Source of the DNA: Propionivibrio limicola
GTDB lineage: Bacteria; Pseudomonadota; Gammaproteobacteria; Burkholderiales; Rhodocyclaceae
NCBI RefSeq assembly: GCF_009469695.1
Contig: NZ_SSSR01000021.1
Span: 1-53,683, forward strand
Direction: 5' to 3'
DNA length: 53,683 nt
The position numbers and the translations under genes were made by a program. The notes under the pieces are model-generated. The model did not search any database, was not told the origin of the DNA, and saw only the letters and a list, made by a program, of their open reading frames with translations. Shown here in pieces: positions 15,781 through 26,462 of the stretch (position 1 is the stretch's first letter; every line of letters starts with the position of its first letter).

Positions 15781-16320
15781 CTATTCGGACGCGAGGATGA
15801 ACTCAACGGCGGCGGCGAGGTTGTCGAAAATCTGCGTGCCTTCCGGGAGTTCATTTTCGGCGCGCGTCTTCTGGCCCTTGCCGGTCAAGACCAGCATCGG
15901 CTTGGCACCCACCGAGGCGGCGGCCTGCAGGTCGCGCAGCGAGTCGCCGACCGCCCAGGCTTTGCTCAGGTCGGCGTTGAAGCAGCCGGCGATGCGTTCG
16001 AACATCCCCGGCTTCGGCTTGCGGCAGTCGCAATTGGAATCGGCCGAGTGCGGGCAGTAGAACAGCGCGTCGATGCGGCCGCCGAGCAGTTGCGCGGCAC
16101 GGTACATCTTGTCGTTGATGGCGTTGAGCGTGTCCATGTCGAACAGGCCGCGCCCGATGCCCGACTGGTTGGTGGCAACGACGACCCGGTAGCCGGCCTG
16201 GGTCAGCTTGGCAATCGCTTCCAGGCTGCCCGGGATGGGTTTCCATTCGGCCGGCGACTTGATGAAGTAGTCGGAGTCGAAGTTGATGACGCCGTCGCGA
16301 TCGAGGATGACGAGTTTCAT
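15781..16320 (-). CDS. gmhB: D-glycero-beta-D-manno-heptose-1,7-bisphosphate 7-phosphatase
   Basis: Encodes 179 residues, a HAD-superfamily phosphatase: nucleophile motif LDRDGVIN (Asp7, Asp9), NQSGIGRG, and a zinc-binding loop [18 protein letters not shown] that separates GmhB from other histidinol-phosphatase-like HAD enzymes. It makes heptose 1-phosphate for the ADP-heptose of the lipopolysaccharide inner core. The ATG overlaps the glyS stop codon (ATGA), so it is coupled to glyS. Confidence 0.95.
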   Translation of the reverse strand: MKLVILDRDGVINFDSDYFIKSPAEWKPIPGSLEAIAKLTQAGYRVVVATNQSGIGRGLFDMDTLNAINDKMYRAAQLLGGRIDALFYCPHSADSNCDCRKPKPGMFERIAGCFNADLSKAWAVGDSLRDLQAAASVGAKPMLVLTGKGQKTRAENELPEGTQIFDNLAAAVEFILASE

Positions 16321-18398
16321 ACGCCCAGTTTCGAAATGTCAGCGACTGCGTTGAGCTGGTCGAACAGCGATTTCAGCAGGCCGAGACGGTTGCCGCGGAT
16401 CAGCGGCTCATCGACGTTCACCATCACGTCCTCGAAGAACTGGTCAACTTCGGCGCGTACCGAGGCCAGCACCTTCAGCGCGTCGCCGTAGTCTTCGTTG
16501 GCGACATGCGAGTGGACGAGCGGGGCGAGCAGCACGACGCGCTCGAACAACGCCTTTTCCGCCGGTTCCTGCAACAGGGCGACGTCGGGCTCGGGCAGGT
16601 TGCCTTCCGCCTTCTTCAGGATGTTGCCGATGCGCTTGTTGGCGGCCGCCAGCGCGAGTGCTTCCGGCAGGTGCAGGAAGTCGCGCACCGCGTCGAGCTT
16701 GGCCGGGACGAGGTCGATGCGCGTCGGACGCTGGGCGAGGACGGCTTCGATGGCGTCCTGGGCGTGGCCGGCGTCCTTGAGCAGGCCGCGGAGGCGGTCG
16801 TGCATGAAGTCGAGCAGTGGTTCGGCGACCGGTTGCGTCAATACGTTGGCCGGGAAACCGGCGGCAGCATCGGCGATCAGCGTCGCGAGATCGAGCGGCA
16901 GCGGTGTTTCCATCAGGATGCGCAGCACGCCGAGGGCGGCGCGGCGCAGACCAAAGGGGTCCTTGTCGCCGGTCGGAATCTGGCCGATGCCGAAGAAACC
17001 AACGAGGGCATCGAGTTTGTCAGCCAGCGCGGCGGCGCAGGCGATGTTGCCGGCCGGTAGCGCGTCGCCGGCAAAACGCGGCTGGTAGTGGCTCTGGATC
17101 GCGTCGGCGACGTGGGCATCCTCGCCGTCGTGCAGCGCGTAGTAGCGGCCCATGATGCCCTGCAGCTCGGGGAACTCGCCGACCATGTCGGTGACGAGGT
17201 CGGCCTTGGCCAGACGGCCGGCGCGGGCGGCAAGCGAGGCATTGGCGTTCAGATGCACGGCAATCTTCTGGGCCAGCGCTTCAAGGCGCTCGACGCGTTG
17301 CAGCACCGAGCCGATCTTGTTGTGATAAACGACGCTGGCCAGCTTGTCGAGACGCGAGGCGAGCGTCGCTTTGCGGTCCTGGTTGAAGAAGAAACGGGCG
17401 TCCGACAAGCGTGGCCGGACGACGCGTGCGTTGCCGCCGACGATGTGCTTCGGATCGTCGACCTGCATGTTGGAGACGATCAGGAACTTGTTGATCAGTT
17501 TCTTCGACGCGTCGAGCAGCGGGAAATATTTCTGGTTCTGCTGCATGGTCAGGATCAGGCATTCCTGCGGCACTTCGAGGAATTCCGACTCGAATTCGCC
17601 GACATAGACGACCGGCCATTCGACCAGCGCCGTCACTTCGTCAAGCAGACCTTCTGACGGGTTGATCGTTGCGTTCAGCTCCTTGGCCTTGGCGTCGAGT
17701 TGCGCGGCGATCGAGGCGCGGCGTTCGGCGAATTCCACGACAACCTTGCCCGGGCTCTTCAGCACCTCGGCGTAGCTGTCGGCGTTTGGCAGCGTAATGT
17801 CGCCGGCGGACAGGAAGCGGTGGCCGCGCGTGGTATTGCGGCTGGTCAGTCCGAGCAGTTCCCCGGGAACGACGCGGTCGCCGTGCAACTGGACGAGGCC
17901 GTGCACCGGGCGTACGAACTGATGATCGGTGTCGCCCCAGCGCATGACCTTCGGAATCGGCAGCTTCTTCAGCGCCTCGGCGACGATGCCGGCCAGCACT
18001 TCATCGAGCTTCGCCCCCTTGACGGTGGCTTTGTAGAAAAAGGCTTCGGCTTTGCCGTCCATGCGTTTTTCGAACTTTCCCACTTCGGAAAGCGCGATGC
18101 CTTTTGCTTCGAGCTTTTTCTTCAGCGCCTGCGTCGGTTGGCCGCTGGCGTCGAGGGCGACGGAGACCGGCATGATTTTCTCGAAGGCGGTTGCATCCGG
18201 CGCTGTTGCCTGCACGTGCGGTACCTGAATGGCCAGGCGGCGAGGAGTGGCGAACCAGCGGTAGGCGCTGTTCGCGGCGACGAGGTTGCGGTCGGACAAG
18301 CCGAGCAGAATCTGGTTGGCGAAGACTTCGCCGAGGCGGGAGAGTGCCTTGGGCGGCAGTTCTTCGGTGAGTAGTTCAACGAGTAGGGTGGCGTTCAT
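16317..18398 (-). CDS. glyS: Glycyl-tRNA synthetase beta subunit
   Basis: Encodes 693 residues, full length for GlyS. It starts with the family sequence [15 protein letters not shown] and contains [14 protein letters not shown]-like [14 protein letters not shown], and the C-terminal HD-like and anticodon-binding regions ([31 protein letters not shown], split as [14 protein letters not shown] and [15 protein letters not shown]). The subunit provides tRNA recognition in the alpha2beta2 enzyme that charges tRNA-Gly. It lies one nucleotide after glyQ and overlaps gmhB. Confidence 0.97.
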   Translation of the reverse strand: MNATLLVELLTEELPPKALSRLGEVFANQILLGLSDRNLVAANSAYRWFATPRRLAIQVPHVQATAPDATAFEKIMPVSVALDASGQPTQALKKKLEAKGIALSEVGKFEKRMDGKAEAFFYKATVKGAKLDEVLAGIVAEALKKLPIPKVMRWGDTDHQFVRPVHGLVQLHGDRVVPGELLGLTSRNTTRGHRFLSAGDITLPNADSYAEVLKSPGKVVVEFAERRASIAAQLDAKAKELNATINPSEGLLDEVTALVEWPVVYVGEFESEFLEVPQECLILTMQQNQKYFPLLDASKKLINKFLIVSNMQVDDPKHIVGGNARVVRPRLSDARFFFNQDRKATLASRLDKLASVVYHNKIGSVLQRVERLEALAQKIAVHLNANASLAARAGRLAKADLVTDMVGEFPELQGIMGRYYALHDGEDAHVADAIQSHYQPRFAGDALPAGNIACAAALADKLDALVGFFGIGQIPTGDKDPFGLRRAALGVLRILMETPLPLDLATLIADAAAGFPANVLTQPVAEPLLDFMHDRLRGLLKDAGHAQDAIEAVLAQRPTRIDLVPAKLDAVRDFLHLPEALALAAANKRIGNILKKAEGNLPEPDVALLQEPAEKALFERVVLLAPLVHSHVANEDYGDALKVLASVRAEVDQFFEDVMVNVDEPLIRGNRLGLLKSLFDQLNAVADISKLGV

Positions 18399-18399
18399 G

Positions 18400-19311
18400 T
18401 TATTTGCTTTCTCCCGTGGGCAGCGCGCGATCCTTGCACATCGGGAATCCGAGCGCTTCGCGGGAGTTGTAATAGGCTTGGGCGACTTCGCGTGCCAGGG
18501 CGCGGACGCGGCCGATGTAGGCGGCGCGCTCGGTGACCGAGATGGCGCCGTGTGCGTCGAGCATGTTGAAGCAGTGCGAACACTTCATCACCTGCTCGAA
18601 GGCCGGCAGCGCGAGTTGCAGTCCCATCAGGCGCTTGGCTTCCGACTCGTGGTCGTTGAAGTGGCGGAACAGGATTTCGACGTTCGAATGCTCGAAGTTG
18701 TACTTCGACTGCTCGACTTCGTTCTGGTGATAGACGTCGCCGTAGGTCAGGCGGTAGCCCGGTCCTTCGGCCCAGACGAGGTCATAGACGTTCTCGACGC
18801 CCTGCAGGTACATGGCGAGGCGCTCAAGGCCGTAGGTGATTTCGCCGAGCACCGGCTTGCAGGTCAGCGAACCGACTTCCTGGAAATAGGTGAACTGGGT
18901 GACTTCCATGCCGTCGAGCCAGACTTCCCAGCCGAGGCCCCAGGCGCCGAGCGTCGGCGATTCCCAGTCGTCCTCGACAAAGCGGACGTCGTGTTCCTGG
19001 AGGTTGATGCCGAGCGCTTCGAGCGACTGCAGGTAAAGTTCCTGGATGTTCGCGGGCGACGGTTTCAGGACGACCTGATACTGGTAGTAGTGCTGCAGGC
19101 GGTTCGGATTTTCGCCGTAACGGCCATCCTTCGGGCGGCGCGACGGTTGCACGTAGGCCGCGTTCCACGGCTCGGGGCCGATGGCGCGGAGGAAGGTGGC
19201 GGTGTGGAAGGTGCCGGCGCCAACCTCGATGTCGTAAGGCTGGAGCAGGGCGCACCCCTGTTTGTCCCAAAAATTCTGCAAACGCAGAATGACTTCCTGA
19301 AAAGTTGGCAT
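18400..19311 (-). CDS. glyQ: Glycyl-tRNA synthetase alpha subunit
   Basis: Encodes 303 residues from the ATG at 19311 ([15 protein letters not shown]), which matches the highly conserved GlyQ start; a longer frame of 19 more codons is not family-like. Class II synthetase motifs are present, including [34 protein letters not shown] and [18 protein letters not shown]. It carries the aminoacylation active site. The protein ends about 15 residues into a short variable tail. First gene of the glyQ-glyS-gmhB-plsC-ygjP run. Confidence 0.97.
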   Translation of the reverse strand: MPTFQEVILRLQNFWDKQGCALLQPYDIEVGAGTFHTATFLRAIGPEPWNAAYVQPSRRPKDGRYGENPNRLQHYYQYQVVLKPSPANIQELYLQSLEALGINLQEHDVRFVEDDWESPTLGAWGLGWEVWLDGMEVTQFTYFQEVGSLTCKPVLGEITYGLERLAMYLQGVENVYDLVWAEGPGYRLTYGDVYHQNEVEQSKYNFEHSNVEILFRHFNDHESEAKRLMGLQLALPAFEQVMKCSHCFNMLDAHGAISVTERAAYIGRVRALAREVAQAYYNSREALGFPMCKDRALPTGESK

Positions 19312-19425
19312 GGATGACTTCGTGAAAGCGGAGGAAACGCTGATTTTACTTGCTTTTGCGCCGGACACGGAAGCGCGGGGAATCTGCGGAGGGGTTTTCC
19401 GCTCCGCCGTGCTTGCTCTTTCTCT

Positions 19426-20337
19426 TCAAAGGCTCAGGGACATCTGCGCAGCGAAGGTGCCGCCCGCCGGCAGAATTTCCGCATGCTCGCCGACATTGCC
19501 GCACTCGACGCAAAGGTAACCCTGATGATTGCCGGCCCCGAGATCGGCGATGTTCCTGTCGTTTGTCCAGGCGTTCCAGACGATGACATCGCGCGTGTCG
19601 GCTTCGATGGTGACCGGCCCCGGCGCGCTGTGCAGGATCACCGGCGATGGTGCGTCGAGGTAGACGCGGTCGGTTTCGCTCGTGATGACGACGTCGCCCT
19701 GCTGCCGTTTGCGCGCCGCGCGATCCATCTTGTCGATGAAGGTCAGTCCGTCCAGTCCGGAAGTGCGTGCGTCGGCGACATTCGGCACGGCGAAATAGGT
19801 GTGGAAGGCGAAGGAAAGTGGCACCGCTTGCTGGCCCCGGTTGGTTGCGGCGAGGCGCAACGATAGAGTCCGACCGACGACGATGTCGAGGCGGAAAACA
19901 AACGGGACCGGCCACTGTGCGCAGAGCGGTGTGTCGCTCGCCAGTTCAAGGGTGATGTGCGTTTCCCGGTGGTCGGTGACGGTTGCGTCGACCAGTGACC
20001 AGTGGCTGGTGCGGGCGAAGCCGTGCTGCGGACCCTGGCCGTCGGCAGTCGGGCCGAACCAAGGCAGGCAGAGCGGGATGCCGCCGCGCAGTGCCTTGCC
20101 CGGTTTGAAGGCGCAGCAGGGGGACACCCAGAGCAACTCGCGTTCGCGGGCCGGGCGGAAAGCCATCAGTTGACCGCCCTGCAATGAAATGACGGCACGC
20201 GCGTGCGGGTTGTCGATGACGAGCATGGGCAGGCCTGCATCGTCGGCGGCATGCTGCGAGGGGTAGAGTTCGCGGGAGTTTTGCTGTCGGACGCCGGCGG
20301 CTTCGGCAAGGCGCGGGGTGATGAGCGTATTGGTCAT
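19426..20337 (-). CDS. D-hexose-6-phosphate mutarotase (YeaD-like, aldose 1-epimerase fold)
   Basis: Encodes 303 residues. The YeaD-type features are RGGIPLCLPWFGP, QHGFARTSHW, FHTYFAV (catalytic His) and a C-terminal VECGNVG (catalytic Glu) followed by LPAGGTFAAQMSLSL. The enzyme interconverts alpha and beta anomers of glucose 6-phosphate and related sugars. The ATG overlaps the hemerythrin stop codon (ATGA), so the two are translated together although no obvious metabolic link exists. Confidence 0.88.
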   Translation of the reverse strand: MTNTLITPRLAEAAGVRQQNSRELYPSQHAADDAGLPMLVIDNPHARAVISLQGGQLMAFRPARERELLWVSPCCAFKPGKALRGGIPLCLPWFGPTADGQGPQHGFARTSHWSLVDATVTDHRETHITLELASDTPLCAQWPVPFVFRLDIVVGRTLSLRLAATNRGQQAVPLSFAFHTYFAVPNVADARTSGLDGLTFIDKMDRAARKRQQGDVVITSETDRVYLDAPSPVILHSAPGPVTIEADTRDVIVWNAWTNDRNIADLGAGNHQGYLCVECGNVGEHAEILPAGGTFAAQMSLSL

Positions 20338-20807
20338 TGCTGCGTTGTCTCGACGCTTTGCTCGTCGGCTTTGGCGGTGGGCGGTTGGGGTGCCGTCTCA
20401 ACGACCGTCTTTTTCTTCGCCAGAAAATCACGGAAGCGGTAGTCGGCTTGCAGGATGTGTTCGAGCAGCCACGATTTGATGAACTTCATCGTCTCCATTT
20501 CGAGCCGCAGACTGCCGTCTTCGAACGACTGTTGCAGCGCGAATATCGTGTCGACCATGCGGCTGTGAACTTGCCGGTGTTCTTCGAGGTCCGGAAACCC
20601 GGCGGCTTCCATGACCTGTTCTTCGTGCTGGAAGTGCGTTTCGGCGTAGGCCACGAGCAGGGTCAGCAGGCGGGCGATGGTATGCCGGTCGTGCGCCTCT
20701 TGCCAGTGCGAGTGGAAACTGTTGACCAGGAGGAAAAGGTGTTCGTGTTCGCTATCGACGAGGTCGTTGCCGATCGAGTATTCAGGTGACCAACTGAGCA
20801 GCGTCAT
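20334..20807 (-). CDS. Bacteriohemerythrin
   Basis: Encodes 157 residues. The di-iron ligands of the hemerythrin four-helix bundle are visible: His near 21-23 in DSEHEHLF, H58 and E62 in HFQHEE, H77 and H81 in HRQVH, and H117 with D122 in EHILQAD. It binds O2 reversibly. The last ~30 residues (TVVETAPQPPTAKADEQ) are a flexible tail unlike typical hemerythrins, which end near 130-135. No membrane or signalling domain is attached. Its stop codon overlaps the mutarotase start. Confidence 0.92.
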   Translation of the reverse strand: MTLLSWSPEYSIGNDLVDSEHEHLFLLVNSFHSHWQEAHDRHTIARLLTLLVAYAETHFQHEEQVMEAAGFPDLEEHRQVHSRMVDTIFALQQSFEDGSLRLEMETMKFIKSWLLEHILQADYRFRDFLAKKKTVVETAPQPPTAKADEQSVETTQQ

Positions 20808-20834
20808 GGAAGGCTTCTCCGGTGAAGGACGCCG

Positions 20835-22355
20835 TCAGCATAGCTTTTCACGGCGCCGGGCGAAAGCGGCGATGCCTACGATGAGCAGGCAGGCGACGAT
20901 GACCGGCGTGTTGCCCCAGCGCACATAAGGCGTGCTGCCTGTATAGGCCATGACCTCGCCGGTCAGCGCGCCGCGCGTGAAGGGCGGCAGGGCCGCGCGC
21001 ACGGTGCCGTCGACGTCGATGATGGCGGTCATGCCGGTGTTGGTGGCGCGCAGCATCATGCGACCGGTTTCCAGGGCGCGTAGGCGGGCGATCTGCAAAT
21101 GTTGGGCGGGCGCCAGCGAGTCGCCGAACCAGGCAACGTTGGAAATGTTGACGAGCAGGGTGGCTTCCGGCAGGGCGCGGATGATTTCTTCGCCGAAGGC
21201 GTCCTCGTAGCAGATGTTGACGGCCACCTTCTGCCCGTTGAGACGCAGCGGGACTTGATGCGTGCCGCCGGGCGTGAAGTCGGACATCGGAATGTTGGCC
21301 ATCGCCATGAACCATGAAAAACCGGGCGGGATGAATTCGCCGAACGGGACGAGGTGGGATTTGGCGTAGCGTTGCTCGCCCGATGCGCCGAGGCTGATCG
21401 CACTGTTCGCATAGCTCGCCAGATCGCCGGTGACGATGCCGAACAACAGGTCGCCATCCTGGCGCGCGGCGAGTTCCTGCAGTTCGTCAAGATAGCCGGC
21501 GGGAACCTGGTCGAAAAAAACGGGCAGCGCCGTTTCGGGAAGAATCGTCAGTTGCGCCGGATGGTCGCGCATCAGGCGGTAGTAGGTGAGCAGCGTTTCC
21601 TGAAACTTTTCCGGCCGCCATTTCATGTCTTGCGCGATGTTGCCTTGCAGCAGCGCGACGCGGGTGGGGTCGCCTTGCGGCGTCGTCCACGGGCGGTCAA
21701 GCAGGAATCCGCCCGCCAGAAAAATGGCCAGGATGAGCATCGGCAGGCCAGTGCTGATTTGCCCGCACAGGCGGCAACCGCCGCGCTGCAGCGTTTCGTG
21801 GAAAAGCGCGGCGATCAGCGTCGTGAGCAGCGTGACGCCATAAACGCCGAAGATCGGTGCAAAGCCGGCGAGCAGGCTGGGCGGTGTTTGCGTGTAGCCG
21901 ACGGCCAGCCAGGGAAAGCCAGTCAAAAACCAGCCGCGCAGCCATTCGCTGAGCGTCCACAACCCGGCGAACAAAAGCCCGCGCCGCAGGCCGGTAGTCG
22001 GCGCAAAGCGGACGAAGAGGGCACCGGCCAGTGCTGGGTAGAGCGAGATGAAGGCGCAGAAAGCGATCGTGGCGAGGCCGGCGACCGGTGCCGGCATGCC
22101 GCCGAACACACTGAGGCTGACGTAGATCCAGGAAACGCCGGTGATGAAGAGGCCGAAGCCGAAGGCGCCGCCGATGAGCGCGCCGTTCCGCCAGCCGCGT
22201 TGTTCGTCTGCCGTGCGGCCAAGCAGGGCGAACAGGCCGCCGAGCGTCAGAAAAATGACCGGGAACCAGCCAAGCGGGGCGAAGGCGGCGACGCTGGCCG
22301 CGCCCAGCAGCAGGGCGATCAGCAAGCGGAGCGGCAAGGTCTCAGGCCAGCTCAT
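20835..22355 (-). CDS. lnt: Apolipoprotein N-acyltransferase
   Basis: Encodes 506 residues with about six membrane helices in the first 220 residues, then a periplasmic nitrilase-like domain. The catalytic triad is present: Glu274 (ILPETALPVF), Lys332 (YAKSHLVPFGE) and Cys382 (VNICYEDAFG). It adds the third acyl chain to the N-terminal Cys of lipoproteins in the inner membrane. The start overlaps the corC end by 14 nt, reproducing the widespread corC-lnt pairing. Confidence 0.96.
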   Translation of the reverse strand: MSWPETLPLRLLIALLLGAASVAAFAPLGWFPVIFLTLGGLFALLGRTADEQRGWRNGALIGGAFGFGLFITGVSWIYVSLSVFGGMPAPVAGLATIAFCAFISLYPALAGALFVRFAPTTGLRRGLLFAGLWTLSEWLRGWFLTGFPWLAVGYTQTPPSLLAGFAPIFGVYGVTLLTTLIAALFHETLQRGGCRLCGQISTGLPMLILAIFLAGGFLLDRPWTTPQGDPTRVALLQGNIAQDMKWRPEKFQETLLTYYRLMRDHPAQLTILPETALPVFFDQVPAGYLDELQELAARQDGDLLFGIVTGDLASYANSAISLGASGEQRYAKSHLVPFGEFIPPGFSWFMAMANIPMSDFTPGGTHQVPLRLNGQKVAVNICYEDAFGEEIIRALPEATLLVNISNVAWFGDSLAPAQHLQIARLRALETGRMMLRATNTGMTAIIDVDGTVRAALPPFTRGALTGEVMAYTGSTPYVRWGNTPVIVACLLIVGIAAFARRREKLC

Positions 22356-23175
22356 CCGGCGGCTGATGGTGACTGACGAGCAGGGTGTAGAGCCGTCGCC
22401 GGTCGGCGCGCAGCACCTGGAAATGCAGATCGCCGATGTCGAGCTCTTCCTTGCGTTTCGGAACGTGACCCAGATGGTTGAGAATCAGTCCGCCGACCGT
22501 GTCGCATTCCTCGTCGCTGAAATTCGTGCCGAGTTCAGCGTTGAAGTCCTCGATGGTCGTTTGTGCCTTGACGCGGTAACGGCCGAACTGGTCGCGGCGG
22601 ATATTGTCCTCGGTTTCGTCGAAGTCGTATTCGTCCTCGATCTCGCCGACGATCTGTTCGAGCACGTCTTCGATGGTGACGAGGCCGCTGACGCCGGCGT
22701 ATTCGTCGATGACAATGGCCATGTGGTTGTGCGAGACGCGGAATTCGCGCAGGAGCACGTTCAGGCGTTTCGATTCGGGGATGAAGACGGCGGGCCGAAG
22801 CCAGTCGCGCAGGTTGAAAGCGGCGCCACTCTTGATGCGGAGCAGGTCCTTGGCGAGCAGGATGCCGATCACGTTGTCGCGGTTGTCGTCGATGACCGGA
22901 AAGCGCGAGTGGGCGGTACGGTTGATTTGCTCGATGATCTTGTCTAGCGGATCGTCGATGTCGACGATTTCCATTCGTGCGCGCGGCACCATGACATCGC
23001 GCACGCTGACCTCGGAGGCGGCGAGCGCGCCTTCGGTGATTGACAGGGCGTCGGCGTCGAGCAGTTGCCGTTCGTGAGCCGAATGCAGCAGTTGAATCAG
23101 TTGTTCCCGGTCTTCCGGCTCGCGGAGAAGAAGCGAGGAGAGGCGTTCGAAAAAAGTAGGTCTGTCAGTGTCCAT
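22342..23175 (-). CDS. corC: CorC-type CBS/transporter-associated domain protein
   Basis: Encodes 277 residues. Two CBS domains (about 60-190: VRDVMVPRARMEIVDID..FPVIDDNRDNVIGILLAKDLL and AVFIPESKRLNVLLREF..VIDEYAGVSGLVTIEDVLEQIVGEIEDE) are followed by a CorC_HlyC domain. It is a soluble protein linked to Mg2+/Co2+ export (CorC/YbeX). The ATG at 23175 is used; the frame is open 19 codons further without family similarity. Part of the miaB-phoH-ybeY-corC-lnt order. Confidence 0.93.
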   Translation of the reverse strand: MDTDRPTFFERLSSLLLREPEDREQLIQLLHSAHERQLLDADALSITEGALAASEVSVRDVMVPRARMEIVDIDDPLDKIIEQINRTAHSRFPVIDDNRDNVIGILLAKDLLRIKSGAAFNLRDWLRPAVFIPESKRLNVLLREFRVSHNHMAIVIDEYAGVSGLVTIEDVLEQIVGEIEDEYDFDETEDNIRRDQFGRYRVKAQTTIEDFNAELGTNFSDEECDTVGGLILNHLGHVPKRKEELDIGDLHFQVLRADRRRLYTLLVSHHQPPDELA

Positions 23176-23200
23176 TTTGAGTGAAGAGACGGCGGATCCG

Positions 23201-23665
23201 TTACTCTTCCCGGTCGATGTACGGATCGGCAAAGCCCAATGATGCCAGAATGTCGCGCTCTTTATCTTCCATCAGGCGGGCATCGTCTTCGCCGGTTTCG
23301 TGGTCGTAGCCTTGCAGATGCAGCATGCCATGCACGATCAGGTGGGCGTAATGCGCTTCCAGCGTCTTTTCCTGTTCGGCGGCTTCACGGGCGACGACCG
23401 GAGCGCAAATGACGAGGTCGCCGCAGACGATCGGAGTGATGTCGTAGGGGAAGGAGAGTACGTTGGTCGCGTAATCCTTGTCACGATAGTCACGGTTGAG
23501 CGACTGGCCTTCCTCGGCGTCGACAAAGCGGATGGTGATCTGGCCGCCACGCATGCCGTCGATGTTCAGTGCGGTTCGCGCCCAGCTCCGGATCTGATGG
23601 CGCAAGGGGAGGCCGTCGGTGGCGCAGGCATATTGCACGCTGAGATTAAGACGCCGCGAGGTCAT
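23201..23665 (-). CDS. ybeY: Endoribonuclease YbeY (rRNA maturation factor)
   Basis: Encodes 154 residues from the ATG at 23665. The zinc-binding motif [12 protein letters not shown] is complete. Other conserved parts are [30 protein letters not shown] (broken as [12 protein letters not shown] and [15 protein letters not shown]). YbeY is a metal-dependent RNase for 16S rRNA 3'-end processing and ribosome quality control. Two starts are possible: an ATG at 23674 overlaps the phoH stop, but the AAGGA ribosome site then sits only one base away; for the ATG at 23665 the spacing is about 9 nt, so the latter is preferred. Confidence 0.94.
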   Translation of the reverse strand: MTSRRLNLSVQYACATDGLPLRHQIRSWARTALNIDGMRGGQITIRFVDAEEGQSLNRDYRDKDYATNVLSFPYDITPIVCGDLVICAPVVAREAAEQEKTLEAHYAHLIVHGMLHLQGYDHETGEDDARLMEDKERDILASLGFADPYIDREE

Positions 23666-23670
23666 AAGGC

Positions 23671-24675
23671 TCATTCCTTTTTGCTTTCCTTTTCTTCGAG
23701 GGCGGCGGCGTGGGCCTCATAAGCTGAAACGATGCGTGCCACCAGCGGATGGCGGACGACGTCTTCCTTCTGGAATTCGGTGAAGGCGATGCCGCGTACT
23801 TCCCGAAGGATTTTGCGCGCTTCGATGAGGCCGCTCTTCTGGCCGCGTTGCAGGTCGATCTGGGTGACGTCGCCGGTGACGACGGCCTTGGCACCGATGC
23901 CGATGCGGGTGAGGAACATCTTCATCTGCTCCGGCGTCGTGTTCTGCGCCTCGTCGAGGATGATGAAGGCGTGGTTCAGCGTCCGGCCGCGCATGTAGGC
24001 GAGCGGAGCGATTTCGATGGCGCCGCGCTCGAACAGCTTGCTGACCTTGTCGAAGCCCATCAGGTCATAGAGCGCGTCGTAGAGCGGGCGCAGATACGGA
24101 TCGACTTTCTGCGCGAGGTCGCCGGGCAGGAAACCGAGGCGCTCGCCCGCTTCGACAGCGGGACGGGTCAGCACGATGCGCTGCACCAGTTCGCGCTCGA
24201 AGGCATCGACGGCCGAGGCCACGGCGAGATACGTCTTGCCGGTGCCGGCCGGGCCGATGCCGAAGGTGATGTCGTGTTCCTGGATGTGCTTGAGGTATTC
24301 GACCTGGCGCGGCGTGCGGCCGTGCAGTTCGCTCTTGCGCGTCATCAGCGACGGCGTGTTGCCGCCGACCGGGGCATCCTTGCGCGCCGGCCGGTTGATC
24401 AGCTCGATCAGGCCGAGCTGGATTTCGTCGACGGTGAGCGTGTTTTTCGCCTTGGCGTAGAACATTTGCAGCGCTTCGGAGGCGCGTGCCGTCTGGTCCT
24501 TGTCGCCGCGCAGGGTGAAATGCTCGCCGCGGCGGGCGATGGAAACGTCAAAGGCCGTTTCGATCTGGCGCAGGTTCTCGTCGAGCGCACCGCACAAATT
24601 GGCCAACTGGCTGTTATTGACGGGCGAGAGCAACAGCTCGATGGCTCTCGGCTTGGCGGGGGCTTTGGCGCTCAT
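23671..24675 (-). CDS. phoH: PhoH-like ATPase
   Basis: Encodes 334 residues. Walker A GPAGTGKT lies at 141-148, Walker B is in [11 protein letters not shown], and the PhoH-family segments [26 protein letters not shown] and [19 protein letters not shown] (given in part) are present. The N-terminal ~100 residues hold a KH-like domain as in the YbeZ branch. YbeZ works with YbeY, encoded directly downstream. The ATG overlaps the miaB stop (ATGA). Confidence 0.94.
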   Translation of the reverse strand: MSAKAPAKPRAIELLLSPVNNSQLANLCGALDENLRQIETAFDVSIARRGEHFTLRGDKDQTARASEALQMFYAKAKNTLTVDEIQLGLIELINRPARKDAPVGGNTPSLMTRKSELHGRTPRQVEYLKHIQEHDITFGIGPAGTGKTYLAVASAVDAFERELVQRIVLTRPAVEAGERLGFLPGDLAQKVDPYLRPLYDALYDLMGFDKVSKLFERGAIEIAPLAYMRGRTLNHAFIILDEAQNTTPEQMKMFLTRIGIGAKAVVTGDVTQIDLQRGQKSGLIEARKILREVRGIAFTEFQKEDVVRHPLVARIVSAYEAHAAALEEKESKKE

Positions 24676-26009
24676 GATTCCCTAGTAAGAATTTCGCCGC
24701 GCAAGGAGTGCGGCAGCGCGGCCGTGATGCGCACGTCGATGAATGTATGGACGAGGCGCGGATTGCCTTCGAAGTTGACGATGCGGTTGTTGTCGGTGCG
24801 GCCGGCCAGTTCCTTGTCATCTTTCTTGGACTGCCCCTCGACCAGCACGCGCTGGACGGTGCCGACCATCGATTGCGAAACGGCTTGCGCCAGCTCTTCG
24901 ATGCGGGCTTGCAGGCGCATCAGGCGTTCGGTCAACACTTCACGCGGCGTGTCGTCGGTGAGTTCGGCGGCCGGCGTGCCGGGGCGGGCGCTGTAGAGGA
25001 AGGAGAACGAGGCGTCGAAACCGATGTCGTCGATCAGCTTCATCGTCTTTTCGAAATCCTCGGCCGTCTCGCCGGGGAAGCCGACGATGAAGTCCGACGA
25101 CAGCGAGAGGTCGGGCCGAACGGCGCGCAGCTTGCGCACGAGGCTCTTGTATTCAAGCACCGTATAGCCGCGTTTCATCGCTGCCAGCACGCGGTCAGAA
25201 CCGGACTGCACCGGCAGGTGCAGGTGCGAGACGAGCTTCGGCATCTTCGCGTAGACGTCGATCAGCCGCTGCGTCAGCTCGCGCGGGTGCGAAGTGGTGT
25301 AGCGGATGCGCTCGATGCCGGGGATTTCGGCGATGTACTCGATGAGCAGGGCGAGGTCGGCTTTTTCGTCCGAATCGCCCATGGCGCCGCGATAGGCATT
25401 GACGTTCTGGCCGAGCAACGTGATTTCGCCGACGCCCTGCGCGGCCAGGCCGGCCACTTCGGTCAGTACGTCCTCGAATGGGCGGGAAACTTCCTGTCCG
25501 CGCGTGTAGGGCACGATGCAGTAGGTGCAGAACTTGCTGCAGCCTTCCATGATCGAGACGAAGGCTGCTGCGCCTTCCACCTTGGCCGGCGGCAGGTTGT
25601 CGAACTTCTCGATTTCCGGGAAGGAGACGTCGACCTGCGATTTGCCTTGGCGGCGCTTTTCGGCGATCAGTTGCGGCAGGCGGTGCAGGGTCTGCGGGCC
25701 AAAGACGACATCGACGTACGGCGCGCGCTTGACGATCGCCTCGCCCTCCTGACTGGCGACGCAGCCGCCGACGCCGATGATCAGGTCGGGCTTTTCCTTT
25801 TTCAGCAGGCGCACCCGGCCGAGATCGTGAAAGACGCGTTCCTGCGCCTTTTCGCGCACCGAGCAGGTGTTGAAGAGGATGATGTCAGCGTCTTCAGGTG
25901 AGTCGGTCTTGATGATTTCTTCAGAAGCAGCGAGCACGTCGGCCATCTTGTCCGAGTCGTACTCGTTCATCTGGCACCCGAAAGTGCGGATGAACAGTTT
26001 TTTTGCCAT
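24672..26009 (-). CDS. miaB: tRNA-2-methylthio-N6-dimethylallyladenosine synthase MiaB
   Basis: Encodes 445 residues. The N-terminal MTTase domain has its three cluster cysteines (Cys12 in TFGCQMN, Cys49 in FNTCSVRE, Cys83 in VGGCVAS). The radical-SAM CxxxCxxC motif is CSKFCTYC (157-164), and a TRAM domain follows ([11 protein letters not shown] to [12 protein letters not shown]). It adds the methylthio group to i6A37 in tRNAs reading UNN codons. Start of the miaB-phoH-ybeY-corC-lnt operon. Confidence 0.97.
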   Translation of the reverse strand: MAKKLFIRTFGCQMNEYDSDKMADVLAASEEIIKTDSPEDADIILFNTCSVREKAQERVFHDLGRVRLLKKEKPDLIIGVGGCVASQEGEAIVKRAPYVDVVFGPQTLHRLPQLIAEKRRQGKSQVDVSFPEIEKFDNLPPAKVEGAAAFVSIMEGCSKFCTYCIVPYTRGQEVSRPFEDVLTEVAGLAAQGVGEITLLGQNVNAYRGAMGDSDEKADLALLIEYIAEIPGIERIRYTTSHPRELTQRLIDVYAKMPKLVSHLHLPVQSGSDRVLAAMKRGYTVLEYKSLVRKLRAVRPDLSLSSDFIVGFPGETAEDFEKTMKLIDDIGFDASFSFLYSARPGTPAAELTDDTPREVLTERLMRLQARIEELAQAVSQSMVGTVQRVLVEGQSKKDDKELAGRTDNNRIVNFEGNPRLVHTFIDVRITAALPHSLRGEILTRES

Positions 26010-26043
26010 TGTTGCGGATTCAGTTCGTTGAAAGTGGTGAAGT

Positions 26044-26376
26044 TCAGGCCGGTGTCAGCAGCCAGACGCGGTTTACGTTCCCAAATGAGTCGACAAGGTA
26101 GACCACGTCCGACGAATTCTTGATTGTCATCGGCAAGACGATCAGGTTTTGCTGATTGCGGAATTGAGCCGCAGGCGACAGCACAAGGGATTTACCATTG
26201 ATAGAGACATACCCATCTCCTTTCGGCGGCAACATGACGCCTTGCTTGGCCTCGGGAGGCAAGGAACGGTTGGTGACGTAAGACTGATATTTCGTCGTGT
26301 CGACACTCCCGCCTTGTACCGCCGTTTCGATGACAGCGCTAATAATCGAGGCGACGAGGGAGGTTGGGATTGGCAT
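26044..26376 (-). CDS. Hypothetical protein
   Basis: Encodes 110 residues with no family I can name. The N-terminus ([20 protein letters not shown]) is mildly hydrophobic and could be a membrane-associated helix, but it lacks the basic start and cleavage site of a secretion signal. The C-terminal half is beta-strand-like ([33 protein letters not shown]). It lies 34 nt before miaB on the same strand, and its base composition is slightly poorer in GC than its neighbours. Function unknown. Confidence 0.6.
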   Translation of the reverse strand: MPIPTSLVASIISAVIETAVQGGSVDTTKYQSYVTNRSLPPEAKQGVMLPPKGDGYVSINGKSLVLSPAAQFRNQQNLIVLPMTIKNSSDVVYLVDSFGNVNRVWLLTPA

Positions 26377-26420
26377 GAAACGATTATAGACAAGCTTTCA
26401 AATTTTGTGTGATCAAATGC

Positions 26421-26450
26421 TTGACCTGAGCTGGTAGGGATATTTATAAT
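26421..26450 (+). promoter_or_regulatory. Sigma-70 promoter of tRNA-Met
   Basis: TTGACC (26421-26426) and a perfect TATAAT (26445-26450), separated by 18 nt, end 12 nt before the mature tRNA 5' end. The surroundings are AT-rich relative to the rest of the window. Confidence 0.85.
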
Positions 26451-26462
26451 TATGGGCTCTTT

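Noticed and set aside
18400-19311. Glycine riboswitch near glyQS
   Set aside because: The spacer upstream of glyQ is short (about 114 nt) and shows no tandem aptamer-like conserved core.
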